Below, one piece after another: positions 22,622 through 33,466 of a stretch of DNA of 64,000 nt. This stretch comes from Phlyctochytrium arcticum. Its lineage: Eukaryota; Chytridiomycota; Chytridiomycetes; Chytridiales; Chytridiaceae. The stretch spans positions 124,001-188,000 of the forward strand of contig JAHLKI010000014.1 in NCBI GenBank assembly GCA_025602905.1, in the 5' to 3' direction. The position numbers and the translations under genes were made by a program. Below the pieces are notes generated by a model. It did not search any database, was not told where the DNA came from, and worked only from the letters and a program-made list of their open reading frames with translations. Positions within the stretch are counted from its first letter, which is position 1. Every line of letters starts with the position of its first letter.

Positions 22622-25600
22622 TTATCTTTTTCGCTTAAAGCGTTCCTTTGCACCGAGCTTTTCGTCAGCCTGCGCCGCATCAGCTCCCAGCCCTCCAAAC
22701 ACACCCTCCGGGATCGCCTTCTTTTCAAAACCAGCAATCTTAGCACTCTTATCCACATCCATGGCGTTCGCATCCTCTTCCTCCTCTTCATCACTACTGC
22801 TGTCAGAGTCATCGTCTTCAATCTGAATCTCATCGGCATTGGCAGTGGATGGTCGTGTAGCAGAATCAGCATCGGACTTTCGGGGAGCCTCCGTCTTCTT
22901 GGCGCGAACAAAGCCAACAACCCGCGTACCACTTTGGCCTTGACCATCACCATTAGCTACAGCCATACGCTTAGCTTCGGCCTCCAGCTCTTCCATGGTT
23001 GTCGGGGCCGCAGTTGGCTCTTCTTCTTCCTCGTGCGACGGCACTTGGCCATTTTGCCGTGCCGCAAGCATTTGTGCGGAAATGAAATTGACTTCGGTAT
23101 TATACTTTGCTTGAATAGACCGCTTGATTCTATTTCGATATGAAAATCAGCATCACGGTTTGCCGAAGCGAACGATAATGTAACATACCGCAGCATTTCC
23201 TTGAACGTATCTTCATTGCCGTGTTTGACTTCGAAACTTTGCCAAATGTCCCAAAACTCAGCGTCCATTCGGGGGTCACAAAATTGACTGCCGAACCCAA
23301 GAATGGCTCGCGCACGGTCAATTTCGCCAAGCTTTGTCTCCACGTTCGCAAAGTCAACACACATGTCGCGCGCCTGCTTGTCGGGTAATGCCTCAATCGC
23401 CCGCTGGTAGATCTCGCGAGTGGATGTAAGCCCAAAGTAGGATGTCGCTTTGGCAATGTAAATCTTGTACATTTCGAACCGGTCTTCTTCTCCGACGGCA
23501 CGCGTAGCGCGATCATAAACACGCATCGCATGGCGAGCCAACCCGTAGTCTTCCTCGAGCTTGGCGTACATCAGATAAAGCGGCTTTGCAAACTTGGGTG
23601 GGACCTTGTCGACGGCGTGTTCAAACAGATCCCGTGCCCGCTCAAGTTTGGTCCCAGCATAACGCTCGATGAACTTGGTAAGATAGATGTTCCAAATGTC
23701 AAACGCGATTGGGTATCCAAACAAATCAATTCCGCGTTCATATACGCGGAAACACTCTTCAAACCATTTGTTGTCCTCCAAGAATGTTGCATAGTTGATG
23801 ATGATCTGCGGAGTAGCAATCTTGAGCTCCATAATCCTGTCATACACAGCCCGAGTGCCCTCCAGTGTGCCAACTGATTCTTCAAGATCAACGTAGAACG
23901 CCCAAAGTTTTTGTGACTTGAACAACCGCTGCTGAGCATCGCGATGCTCGTCTGTGTACCGAATAGAAGCATGTAACGTCGCTGTTCCGCGTGGTGGGGC
24001 AGTGGCACGGCCCATAACATCCAGCGCTTCGTTAATGTTCTTGTGTCGCATTTCAGTCTCTGCCCAGTTAATCCATACATCTGCCAATTCGTCCACACGC
24101 TTGAACGGTGCTTTTATCGCACGCTCGAAAACAGCGCGAGCAGTGTCAAGGTCTTTCCGTGCCTCATAATAGCCAGCATAATGCACCCACAACATGTTCA
24201 ACTTGCCAGAAGCGCGCTTTGGATTCACTGTTGCGATAGCATCCTCATACGTCTGCACAACCATCTTTTGATTGTCACGCTCCTGGAAAAGCTCAACCCG
24301 CTTCTCCCATTCTGTAACATTGTGCGGATTCTGGCGCAGCAGTACATCATTGACCAAGAACGGTCGACGTGCCATAAGCTTTTCAAATCGCGCAAGTCTC
24401 AAATCAATGTCAACGTCATCGGGACCACCCGACTGTTTTGGGTCATTCTCGGCCAATTCCTGCATTTGTCGGCTGAGAACAACCTCCTCCATGGCTGCAT
24501 AGGCGTCAAAGACCATAGAAAAGTCGCGGACCGTCTTGACGGACCGGATGGCTTCTTCGTAAATGTCCCTTGCCTTCTCCCACTCCTGCTGTAACATCCA
24601 CCACCGTGCCAGCGAGTTCCATAGCCGCCCAACCTGATCAGTGAACCTGGAAATCCCACTGCGAATAACTTTTTCTGCATCAAGCTTCTCCACACGGCGG
24701 TCGTCTTCTCCTTGCAACGTGGCTAGTGGATTGTCTGTGATCAAGTCACAAAGCTCAGTCCACAGTTGATAGGGGCTCTTGCCATGCTTTGAGGTAAATT
24801 TCGGGTCTTCCACCAAAGACGCAAGTACGCGAGCGGCCTCCGCATGCCTTGGTGGCTCCAATGCCATCAGCACATCTACGTAATCCTCCTTGTCCTCAGG
24901 CTTAAGCTTGATGTACCTCCGCCATACCCGTACTGCAGTATCCCCTCCCGTGTTCTTTGCAAACTTCAGGTATAATGCCCATATCCGTTCGTGCTGAGTC
25001 GGTGCCAAAGCCTGCAATGCGCGATCAAATGTCCTGCGACACCTGGTGGGGTTTGCTTGATGCATTAAAAACTCGCCATAAAGAAGCCATATGACAGGAA
25101 ACTTGTTGCAAAGCACCAGGCTGCGTTCGAAGCAATTGTTGACCTGCTGCCATTCAGGATCTAGAGGGTGTCGTTTTCGAGAGCGCAGTCCGGTCTCCTT
25201 GTTGGTATGCCCTCCCAGTAAAACACTCACACGGAGATCTAGATATGCCCGCCAAAGCTTGTAGCTGCCCGGCAACTCCTTGACGGCCCGCTCATATATA
25301 AAGAACTGGGATTCCAATGGCCCCTCTTTCGTGTGAGCTATGTAACGAAGCCAAGACTTGAGGTTGTATGCATTTCGCAAGCATTCCTCCTCGTGAGCTG
25401 CAGCGAGCGTCAATGAATACATACGACTAAACATCAGGGTAATGCAATACTTACGAATGTCATCGTCCGTGATCAAGGAGAAATAATTCTCTTTAAGTCG
25501 ATCAAAGTAAGAGTCGCCATATTCTTCAAGTTCCGTTTCCAGCTCCTGGTTTTCCACCTCCTCATACTGAACATCGTCCGGCTCCTCCGTGTCCTCGGTT

Positions 25601-25662
25601 GGCTGTACTTGCCGCCTCCCTGGCAATATTGTGGAGAGGAAACTAGAGAGGGTAAAGCCCAT
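22622..25662 (-). CDS. SYF1: Pre-mRNA-splicing factor Syf1 (XAB2)
   Basis: HAT-repeat scaffold of the NineTeen (Prp19) complex in the spliceosome. Three exons (25662-25455, 25397-23189, 23129-22622) sum to 2925 nt, giving 974 residues. The first intron (57 nt) is stop-free and in frame; removing it gives ITDDDIPHEEECLRN, the conserved Syf1 start of HAT repeats, so it is very probably a real intron. HAT repeats follow (LKSWLRYIAHTKEG, YERAVKELPGSYKLWRAYLD, FDRALQALAPTQHERIWALY, YEEAIRSVKTVRDFSMVFDA and so on). The second junction gives LRIKRSIQAKYNTEVNFISA, also a conserved block. The C-terminus is acidic (DDDSDSSSDEEEEEDANAM) and ends KERFKRKR. The start at 25662 is the first Met in frame. 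Confidence 0.94.
25398..25454 (-). other. 57-nt stop-free in-frame intron in SYF1
   Basis: It begins GTAAGT and ends CTGCAG on the coding strand. It is 3 x 19 nt with no in-frame stop, so translation reads through as 19 extra residues. Splicing restores DDDIPHEEE, the family's conserved junction. Confidence 0.85.
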
Positions 25663-25865
25663 GTTGCCGAATGATTGGCACTCTGCGTGGGATATGTCCG
25701 TGATCTATGCCCGTCGTGCCTTCTCCGTTGTTTGAACTCTGGTTTGAACTCGCCTGCCTGACTCAAGCTGTTGCCATGACCCCGAACGAGGTTAATTCCA
25801 ACGACGATGGTCACACTGAACGATGTCAAATAAGCTCACAGTGATTGCCTATATTCTGCAACAGC

Positions 25866-26420
25866 ATGGCCGCCGCTCAGTCTCTAACCTTTGTTACCGG
25901 CAACGCCAATAAGCTTCGGGAAGTTCAGCAAATTCTTGCCCCAACTGGAATTCCACTCGTGTCGGAAAAGCTCGATCTCCCAGAGACACAGGGTACACGA
26001 GCTTCTATCTCCGCCGACAAAGCCCGGCATGCGGCCTCCATACTGAAGCGACCTGTGTTGACTGAGGACACATCACTATGCTTCAAGGCAATGAATGATT
26101 TACCCGGCCCATACATCAAATGGTTTTTGGAAGGCGTAGGGCACGAGGGTCTGAATAAGATGTTGGCAGGATTCGACGACAAAAGCGCGGAAGCTGTTTG
26201 TACGATGGCATATTGCAAGCCCGGGGAGGAGCCGATTCTATTTGAGGGCAAGACCCCAGGTTCGATCGTCCCGGCAAGAGGTCCAGCGACATTTGGATGG
26301 GATCCCATATTTCAGCCGGATGGCTTTGATAAGACGTATGCCGAGTTGGACAAGGCGACCAAAAACACCATCAGCCACCGGTTTCGTGCACTGGAAAAGG
26401 TCATGGAATTTTTGAAGTAG
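25866..26420 (+). CDS. HAM1: Inosine triphosphate pyrophosphatase (Ham1/ITPA)
   Basis: Cleans ITP, dITP and XTP from the nucleotide pool by hydrolysis to the monophosphate. Single exon, 184 residues, the usual family length. All landmarks are present: [17 protein letters not shown] (substrate-binding TGN.NK), [29 protein letters not shown] (the ED pair for metal binding), [35 protein letters not shown] with here [13 protein letters not shown], and [18 protein letters not shown]. The ATG at 25866 fits the family start. It is divergent from SYF1, 203 bp apart. Confidence 0.97.
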   Translation: MAAAQSLTFVTGNANKLREVQQILAPTGIPLVSEKLDLPETQGTRASISADKARHAASILKRPVLTEDTSLCFKAMNDLPGPYIKWFLEGVGHEGLNKMLAGFDDKSAEAVCTMAYCKPGEEPILFEGKTPGSIVPARGPATFGWDPIFQPDGFDKTYAELDKATKNTISHRFRALEKVMEFLK

Positions 26421-27080
26421 AATGGATTGGACAAATAGTTGCCCAAGTGGCTATACATTGCAGATTTGCGAGATGCAATCAAGCACCGAGTGGACTTCCA
26501 CAAGAGGTAGCAAGTCAGCTAGATAAACCAAAAGGCTCATTGTACCTTAATTAAACCCTTTACAGCTGGATACTTCTGTGCAAATGGCCGAAAGTTTCTC
26601 CTCGCGAATGCTTTAACGAAGGTATCAGCATGGTCCTCGCTCTTTGTCATGGAAAGGTCAGATGAATGTGACCGAAAGTTGCGACCATGATCCAATTTGC
26701 GTTTCACCGACCAGCATATATTCTACATTGGTGCACGATGGTAAGTCAGGGCTTGGTGAAAGTCCCGATGTATATAATGCCGGACGGTTCACCCCTCATC
26801 ATCATTGGACATTGTGATCTTCACGCAGATGGTCTGGATTTTAAGATACTGTCAATCTTGTTATGGAAACAACAATGATGCCAGCAGCTGTGCTGAAACG
26901 GAAATAACTTTGGCACTATACTCTGCAGTAGATCGCTTGGTTCGTGGGATAACTATGACACCTTTGCTGGCGGAAAGCATTCATATCACTGTACCCTGAA
27001 AGACTACAGATCCCTCAACCCTCATCATTGAAGACTGTGATGCAATATGAATAGACTCATCAGTATTGAAAGTAAAAAGT
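26421..27080. other. Intergenic stretch with no supported gene
   Basis: This 660-bp stretch lies between the HAM1 stop and the GPI18 stop. A plus-strand frame around 26805-26999 has a faint resemblance to a copia-type RNase H segment (SSCAETEITLALYSAV), too weak and too broken to annotate as a transposon. I see no tRNA. Confidence 0.45.
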
Positions 27081-28818
27081 CTAGGCAGGTGGCAGAAAAC
27101 TTGCAAAAAGTACACCAGTAGAAAACCCGTAGCCCAAAAAATACCATATGAAATATCTAAATCGGTTCTCACCGCTAAATGTCCCGTCCAATTTGCCCCC
27201 TTGTGCAAAATACGCCGTAAACCAATAAAGACACGGAATGCAAGTAAAAAAGCGAGTAATGATCTGAACATGCATGGTCGTAAGCAGCAGCAGAGTGAGG
27301 CAGGCCCATAGGTAGACGTGGGGGAGCAGCCGCTCACTGAGAAGGGTGCTTCGAACGCCGTGTTTTTGCTCAAGATCGCGCGGTCGTGACAAGAAGCCCA
27401 AGGTCAGGAACCGCCGAGGGTCTGCCCTGTAATATACCGCAATCCCTGCTATGGAAATACCGAGCATTGGCGCGGCCAATATGAAATTTGGAAGTTGTTT
27501 CAACTTCCAATATCGTAGAAACCCATTGTCCCTGCGCTAATGCATAAGATTGCATGTGCTTGTGAGACGACAATCGAAACATACCAGTACGCTTCCTGGA
27601 CGTAAGAATATATGGATGGGATAGCTTTAAAACACCACGGACGAGATTCAGATGTGTGCCCGTTGAAAGTACCAGGAGTGCAGAATAGCCGGTATGCATC
27701 GAGCTGATTGCTGTAAAATTGTAGCAATGGGAAGCTGGCCAGGACAAAACCAAGGCCTGCCTCAAGTAGTCTCTTGGCGCGATCGTTCTAAAAGACAGAA
27801 ATCCTATGTTATCGATGCGGATCCCACGGAATGAAATCATTTACTTACAGTCCATTGCCTTTGGAATATGGGGTCCAGCACCAAGTACCATAAGAAGTAG
27901 CCGGCATATACGACACCATTCGCGCGAAATCGCGTTGCTAGAGTCCATGAGACCGCAGCAAGAAGATACCACAGTAAACTTTCATGACCCTTGGCAGCAA
28001 AGTACATGCCGATGAAGGTAAGGCAGGCAAATGGCGATTCTGTGTAGCTAAACGTGAGGTTAGCATATCGTCAAGGGTAGGTCAACGTGACAAGCTTACA
28101 CACATAGCAGACATGAACATTCCCGCGGCCGTGAAACAGTATAGTATGGCAGCGGAATATGCTATCCTCTCATTTCGCACAATCTTCACTCCAAGTCTTG
28201 ATAAGAAGGGAAGCGTTAAGATGGCAGGCGACAAGTGCAATGGAAATGATCACAAACTTGTATAACATCAAAGCCGCAAATATGAAGCTAGCGTTGCTGA
28301 TCAGTACTCCAGCAAGCATCAGTCGCGATCGTTTCGTCAAGCTTGGTGACATGCATGCGGCTATTCCCAGTAAATAAACAAACGAGGATGCTCTGGACGA
28401 GTGCGTTACCAAGAAGATTCATGGCTTCCGGCAAACCAGACTGGAAAGCAAACTGTTGCTCGGATGTGTATCCGCGCTCCGCAATATCCAGGAAGTAAAC
28501 GGCATCCCACCGCACAAATGGCATCAGAAACGCTTCCAGTTTAGAACGTGATGTCGGGCCAGTTGCATCGCGCCAGCTATTGGTGACATTTGACAGATCA
28601 TACGGCGAAGTAGTGGATCCTACGAGAACTGCAAGCACACAGTAGAAAAGACGGCTGGCGATAGCAGTCGTTAGTACACGAAGCTGGCGCTGTCCAAGCT
28701 TTGCATCCAATTTGTCGGGGGATCTCCGGGGTTCGTCAATGTTTCCGGTTTTCGTATCCTTTGCCTCTTTCGATGATGCATTTGTCCCACTCGGCTGGTC
28801 TCGACGGTGCCTCAGCAT
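27081..28818 (-). CDS. GPI18: GPI mannosyltransferase 2 (PIG-V)
   Basis: Adds the second mannose to the GPI core in the ER lumen. The start Met is at 28818 (MLRHRRDQPSG). A charged cytosolic N-terminus precedes the first transmembrane helix (TAIASRLFYCVLAVLVGSTT). The luminal catalytic loop has FVRWDAVYFLDIAERGYTSE, matching the family's W-D-x-x-Y-F-L-x-I-A-x-x-GY motif, followed by GLPEAMNLLGNALVQSILVC. Several exons of hydrophobic sequence run to the last (TRFFTCIPCLYWFTAYFAQG, then YGFSTGVLFASFLPPA). There are about six introns; several internal borders were not resolved. It is head-to-head with RABL2 (193 bp). With GWT1 it is the second GPI-biosynthesis enzyme in the window. Confidence 0.9.
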
Positions 28819-29011
28819 TTTCAAGATCGTCAAGATGGAGGGGTCTGGGTCAAGGTCAGGGTCTGCCGGTTTGTGACAGTTCGCTCATTTCCCCATTTTG
28901 AGTTACATTGCTGACAACACCAGAGAATCGCGGGACCGCGTTTTTGGAATCTCTCGTCGATTCTGAGCAGCAGTGAGAGTCTCACCTCAAGGGGTGTTAG
29001 AACTTAGAAAA

Positions 29012-30014
29012 ATGGCAACATCATCATCAAATACAGCCGCCAAAAGTGCTGATCAACCGGCGGATTTGAAGGTACCTAGAGTTCGCTTTGTCCTTTTCAC
29101 AATTGGAAAGTTTTTAACCGTGTGGCAAATGACAGATTATTCTTCTTGGGGACTCGGCCGTCGGAAAGTCCAAGCTGATTGAGCGTTATCTTCTGGATGA
29201 CTTTCACCCCCAACAACTGTCCACTTACGCACTTACCCTCTACCGCCACACATGTACCTACCCGTTCCCATCAGACCGCAAACGCTCTTCGCCCCCGTCA
29301 GGAACAAAACCGCGTAAAGTCACGATTGACTTTTGGGATACGGCGGGTCAGGAGCGGTTCTTGAGCATGCATCCGAGTTATTACCATGGAGCCCATGCGT
29401 GTATATTGGTTTTTGACGTGGGGCGAAAGATTACTTACAAGAATCTGGACACATGGTACGATGAGCTCGTGAACCATCGGGGAATAACGGTGGGTATCAT
29501 TCCTAGATTGTTGAACTAGTATCTTTGAAAGCTGTTTTGGCTGACATCCGAACCTCCGTAGCTTCCAGTGATTGTGGTGGCCAACAAGATTGACGTTGAT
29601 CCTGCCCGCGCTCGAAAATCCTTTGGCTTTATAGAGCGACGAAGGGCCGAGCGGATTGAAGCCACAGCATCTACATCTACAGCTGGGCAGCGACCACCAA
29701 TAACAGGGTCCCATGTAAACCTTAGTGAAAGTGACGACCCGTCCACGCACCCCCATCTCCCACTATTCTTCTCCTCTGCCTCTGATGGAACCAATGTAGT
29801 GGGTATTTTTCGGGAGGCGATTCGACGCGCAATGACATTCAAAGAGACCAAAGGGAATGAAGGTACCTTTGTTGATCAGGTACTGGCGTTTATAGGAGAA
29901 GAGGAGGGCAAGGAGGGGGGAATGTTTTCCAAAGACAAGTCAGTTGCCAATGATGCGAATAAAGCCACTAGTAGCATGCCCGCAACACCATCACACTCCG
30001 TGCCTGCACATTGA
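29012..30014 (+). CDS. RABL2: Rab-like GTPase RABL2 (ciliary)
   Basis: Small GTPase that cooperates with the IFT-B machinery at the base of cilia. Three exons (29012-29071, 29136-29489, 29562-30014) give 288 residues with an exact frame. It shows LLGDSAVGKSKLIERYLLDD (P-loop), FHPQQLSTYALTLYRH (diagnostic RABL2 switch-I region), TIDFWDTAGQERFLSMHPSY (DTAGQE), ACILVFDVGRKITYKNLDTW, PVIVVANKIDVDPAR (NKID) and FFSSASDGTNVVGIF. Two insertions relative to animal RABL2 are seen: about 20 residues before TIDFWDTAG, and about 35 Ser/Thr/Pro-rich residues after KSFGF. No C-terminal prenylation cysteine is present, as expected for RABL2. It pairs functionally with IFT57 as evidence for a flagellum. Confidence 0.94.
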
Positions 30015-30187
30015 GAATCAAACATTTTGTATATGTATTTAGGGCGGGACGATTTTGGACCTCACTAACGACTTTTGAATAAGATTTACTTCTGTTTCTC
30101 TGAGCGAATATTCGTAGATCTATTATTTATTTACATAAGAAAGGTGATTCCTGGACAGGATGATCCGCAGACGTAGGGAGCAGCCGG

Positions 30188-31709
30188 TTACATGGCCCCA
30201 ATGTCCATCAAAAATCCCTTGTACACACTCATGAAGCGCGCCGCAAAAGCTTCAAGATGAAAAATCGCCTTATTTCCCATTCGCAAGCGATGCTCCTGTT
30301 TCTCATGTTTCAATATGTGACCCTTCATTGACATTGCCAAACTATAGCAACAGAAACTTACAAACTGAGCAGCCGCTTGAATAACCTCTTTTTTGATTTC
30401 TCCATCCACATTTTTCATCAGCTCAAGCGCTAATGTCTGTTATGCAGCGTTAAGTGCGGGCCTAAAAACTGAAACTCTAGTCCCAAATTCACCTTGATAA
30501 TGATATCTGGTGGTATGCAATGTGACAAGAGCTCGTAGAAGGTCTGTCGTACTTTTAGCAGTCTATGTTCTGGTTGAGCAACACGGACAGGGGCTTGATG
30601 AAGTAATTTGCTTACCTTGCTGGGCTTTGCTCGTTCAGAATATCCATGGCCAAATCTTGAATAACCTTTTCCCAATCTGTTATTAGGATTTCTTGGGCTT
30701 CTTCAAACGGATATGATTGGATTCGGGCGGCTTCGAGCATCAGAATAGCACGTCGGAGGTTGCCTTTAGCAGCTTCCGCGAGGCGGACTGCGAAAGGTAT
30801 CGGAATCATCATGCCTTCCTTTTTACAAACTTTGTGTATGGCCGTTTGAATCTTTGAAAGTGTCAGAGATTCGTCATACGACCCAAAATCTCTAATTTAC
30901 CTCGGTGACGCTGGGAGCAGCTACCCGAACGAGCAAGCATCGACTTCGGATGGGGGATATGATTTTGGATGTAGATTCGCAGCAGAGAATAATACGAAGA
31001 TTGCCCATATATTTTTCCATCGTTCGACGTAATGCGGCCTGAGCTTCGCGCGTCAGGCCATCCGCTTCATTTAATATGACAACTGGGAACACGAAACACG
31101 ATGAGCCTCAAGCAACATGGTAGAGCTGTAGTGTGCAATACTACCTTTAAAATGCCTTTTCGCATTGGCATCTACTTGCTGCGTTTGTGCAATTTCCTTT
31201 ATCAGATCCGTTACTACCACACGGTCATAGATTCCAACATCACTAATGTCATCGTCGCAAATAAGCACAAATGTTTGAAATCCCATTGATGACAAGTCAT
31301 ACCTCGGCGTGAGCTCCATATGGTAATTACTGCTGACAAGCGTTATTTCTTTCTTTTTCAGTGATGGGGTAACAAATTGCCGAAGATCAACTTTGAGCTG
31401 AAAGTAGGTTAGACTATCTGAGCATAAACAAAAGAAATCACATGCAGTACTTTCTCAACACCGGGCCCAAACATCTCTCTAAGCAATGCGACAATTCGAG
31501 TCTTTTTGCCCGCCCCGCTGGGTCCATAGACAAGTAAGTGAGGAAAGTCTCCAGTTGAAGCCTGGGTTGTTTCAAGTGTTAGTTCAGGAAGCGCTACGAT
31601 CGCAAGGCAGCCATTTTCTCACCAGTCGCTGAAGTTGACTTGTGAGCCCGTCATGATAATCCAGCTTGTCGAGCGTTCGCGGACGGTGCTTGTCGACCCA
31701 TAGAGACAT
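30188..31709 (-). CDS. RFC5: Replication factor C clamp-loader subunit (human RFC3 / yeast Rfc5)
   Basis: AAA+ subunit of the clamp loader that places PCNA on DNA. The start [20 protein letters not shown] is the family start. Walker A reads GPSGAGKKT and is followed by [17 protein letters not shown]. Later blocks are [20 protein letters not shown], the Walker B region [20 protein letters not shown], the SRC motif in [20 protein letters not shown], and the C-terminal collar ([58 protein letters not shown], ending MDIGAM). Order and wording match human RFC3 (numbered Rfc5 in budding yeast). About eight short introns interrupt it. It is divergent from the CRN-like gene with 232 bp between starts. 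Confidence 0.95.
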
Positions 31710-31941
31710 GCTTTTATTGGGTGAATTTGAGCAAGATTTGTCTCTGGGATGCTGGGTGTCCGGAAATGCTCTGCTGTCATTTTCACAATGAATTCCATTT
31801 GTGCGAAAAAGGTTGAATTGCCTGGTGCTGCGCAGTGTCAGTTGCGACTGTTGCTCAGACTGTTGCTGCAACGTTTGATTGAATTCAGAAATGCAGCAGC
31901 GCAATTCCAACCCTCATAACCTTCTTCTCGAGAAACAGAAA

Positions 31942-33240
31942 ATGCCGCAAAAGCTCTGGGTACAACTCAAGGAGCCCGGAAGAATACTTGGACCAAACAG
32001 AGTCTCTACTGACGGATGCTCTGATGTGGATGACTTTCTCGAGGAAATCAAGAAGCAGTTTGCCCTTACTGTTCCTGCCCCTTCCCTCAAACTCTTCAAC
32101 CCTGACGAGACGGAACTCAAGTCAACGGATACCCTTGCATCGCTTGGCAGTGCAGGGATTGATGGGCAAGCTCCACTCATTGTCGAGACTACCGCCGTTG
32201 CGGTTCTGCCAGCACAAGTTGAACCCATCCTTTCGTTACTTCCTTGCAGAAACCCATTCTACAAAAACATTTGCAACGCTACTGAACAGGATGCATGGCT
32301 TTCGTTCGATGAAAGCTTACCCTCCACTGCGCTGACCCGCCTCTTGGTTCGGGATAGTTTTAAATCAATCGCGTCAAGCATTGAGTCTGGCATCAGCAAC
32401 AAAATCATCAACAAAGCCATCCGCATCAAAGCAGTCGTCACCGGATCCCAGGGAATTGGCAAGTCTCTATTCCTCATTTATCTCTTGTGGCGACTTGTCA
32501 AAGAAGGGAAACGAGTACTGTTCATTTATCAGCCATTCATGATTTATTACGATGGACAAGGCGGTGTGTTTCAGTTCAATAGTCTGCCATCATCTCTTCA
32601 CCTCGAATTTTGGACAGCTGACTTGTGGTGTTTGTTTGATGCCAAAGGCAAGAAAGAAGAACATTTAGGTGAAATTCCGTTTGAATGGTGTAGACTTGTC
32701 TTGTCAACCTCACCAAATCGAGCACTGGTCAATGATTTCAAAAAATCCCCACCCCCTCGGGTCTTTTACATGCCGCCATGGACTGAAGCAGAATTGGAAA
32801 CTATCGCCCCCTATTTTGAGACTGGTAAAGGCTGGCGTGGCCGTTTTAAAATCATTGGTGGAATACCTCGTCATATCCTGGAATATATGGTGGATGAGCC
32901 AGCAGCGTTTCTTCGAGATGCATGTGCACGATGTGACCTCGACGATTGTATCGGGGTGCTTCATCTGAGCTCGACAGTTGATGACAATGCCCATTCTTTG
33001 ATTCACATGACATCTGTCCATCCCTTCACAGAATCATCTGTTGCTTTTGCGTCTCCGACCGCCTTGTCTATCATTGTTGAAACTAAGGGAGTAGAAGCAA
33101 AACGCAAGATGCCACTCTTCGGGTTGTGCGCAGACAATCCTTTGACTACTGCACTGTGTGAGATGCTGGAGAAAGGAGGTGAATCCAAAGGCCGCAAGTT
33201 GGTGCACGCAAACAAGAGAGCCAAGCTCCAGCATGGGTGA
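31942..33240 (+). CDS. Crinkler (CRN)-family-like protein, short form: ubiquitin-like header plus P-loop NTPase
   Basis: Intronless, 432 residues. The N-terminal ~85 residues (MPQKLWVQLKEPGRILGP, SDVDDFLEEIKKQF, LKLFNPDETELKSTDTLASL) look like the ubiquitin-like header of CRN proteins; no LxLFLAK motif and no signal peptide are visible. A P-loop NTPase follows with VVTGSQGIGKSLFLIYLLWR, GKRVLFIYQPFMIYYDGQGG, DLWCLFDAKGKKEEHL, LVLSTSPNRALVNDFKKSP, VFYMPPWTEAELETIAPYFE and GGIPRHILEYM, blocks typical of CRNs of oomycetes and chytrids. The protein stops soon after ALCEMLEKGG...KLVHANKRAKLQHG, about where CRN C-terminal nuclease or kinase domains would begin, so it may be C-terminally truncated. 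CRNs are studied as effectors in pathogens, but they also occur in free-living fungi; its role here is unknown. An upstream in-frame Met exists at 31879 or 31891. Confidence 0.85.
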   Translation: MPQKLWVQLKEPGRILGPNRVSTDGCSDVDDFLEEIKKQFALTVPAPSLKLFNPDETELKSTDTLASLGSAGIDGQAPLIVETTAVAVLPAQVEPILSLLPCRNPFYKNICNATEQDAWLSFDESLPSTALTRLLVRDSFKSIASSIESGISNKIINKAIRIKAVVTGSQGIGKSLFLIYLLWRLVKEGKRVLFIYQPFMIYYDGQGGVFQFNSLPSSLHLEFWTADLWCLFDAKGKKEEHLGEIPFEWCRLVLSTSPNRALVNDFKKSPPPRVFYMPPWTEAELETIAPYFETGKGWRGRFKIIGGIPRHILEYMVDEPAAFLRDACARCDLDDCIGVLHLSSTVDDNAHSLIHMTSVHPFTESSVAFASPTALSIIVETKGVEAKRKMPLFGLCADNPLTTALCEMLEKGGESKGRKLVHANKRAKLQHG

Positions 33241-33313
33241 TTTTTTTTCACCAACCACCTCAAGATTTTGGTTATCCTATTGCAGTAGTTGGATCGTTCA
33301 ATCAAAAATAGGA

Positions 33314-33352
33314 AGTTGGTAAAAGGACACGCCGGGCGTCCTTTTACCAACT
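33314..33352. repeat. Perfect inverted repeat, 15-bp arms, 9-nt spacer
   Basis: AGTTGGTAAAAGGAC is followed after 9 nt by its exact reverse complement. It lies 74 bp after the CRN-like stop codon. It could form a stable hairpin in the 3' UTR or be a footprint of a small inverted-repeat element. Confidence 0.9.
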
Positions 33353-33448
33353 CCCATATAATATAAGACTCCTAGTGTGAAGTGTTCTTTGTTTATATGT
33401 TAAGACGGTGGACCGTGGTAAATGTATTGTTAACCTCGTCTGTACTTA

Positions 33449-33466
33449 GGCGGGAGCGATCCCGCC
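33449..33466. repeat. Perfect inverted repeat, 7-bp GC-rich arms
   Basis: GGCGGGA and TCCCGCC are separated by 4 nt. It lies about 100 bp beyond the larger inverted repeat, in otherwise AT-richer DNA. Confidence 0.8.

Noticed and set aside
26451..26650. Possible small minus-strand gene (start at 26650, two pieces joined by a 27-nt gap)
   Set aside because: The only GT-AG segment that would join the pieces is 27 nt, shorter than any credible spliceosomal intron in this window, and no family is recognised.
26580..27000. Faint copia-type RNase H/reverse transcriptase resemblance downstream of HAM1
   Set aside because: Only short, scattered similarity (SSCAETEITLALYSAV), interrupted by stops in every frame, with no LTRs or integrase. 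Not enough to call a transposon relic.
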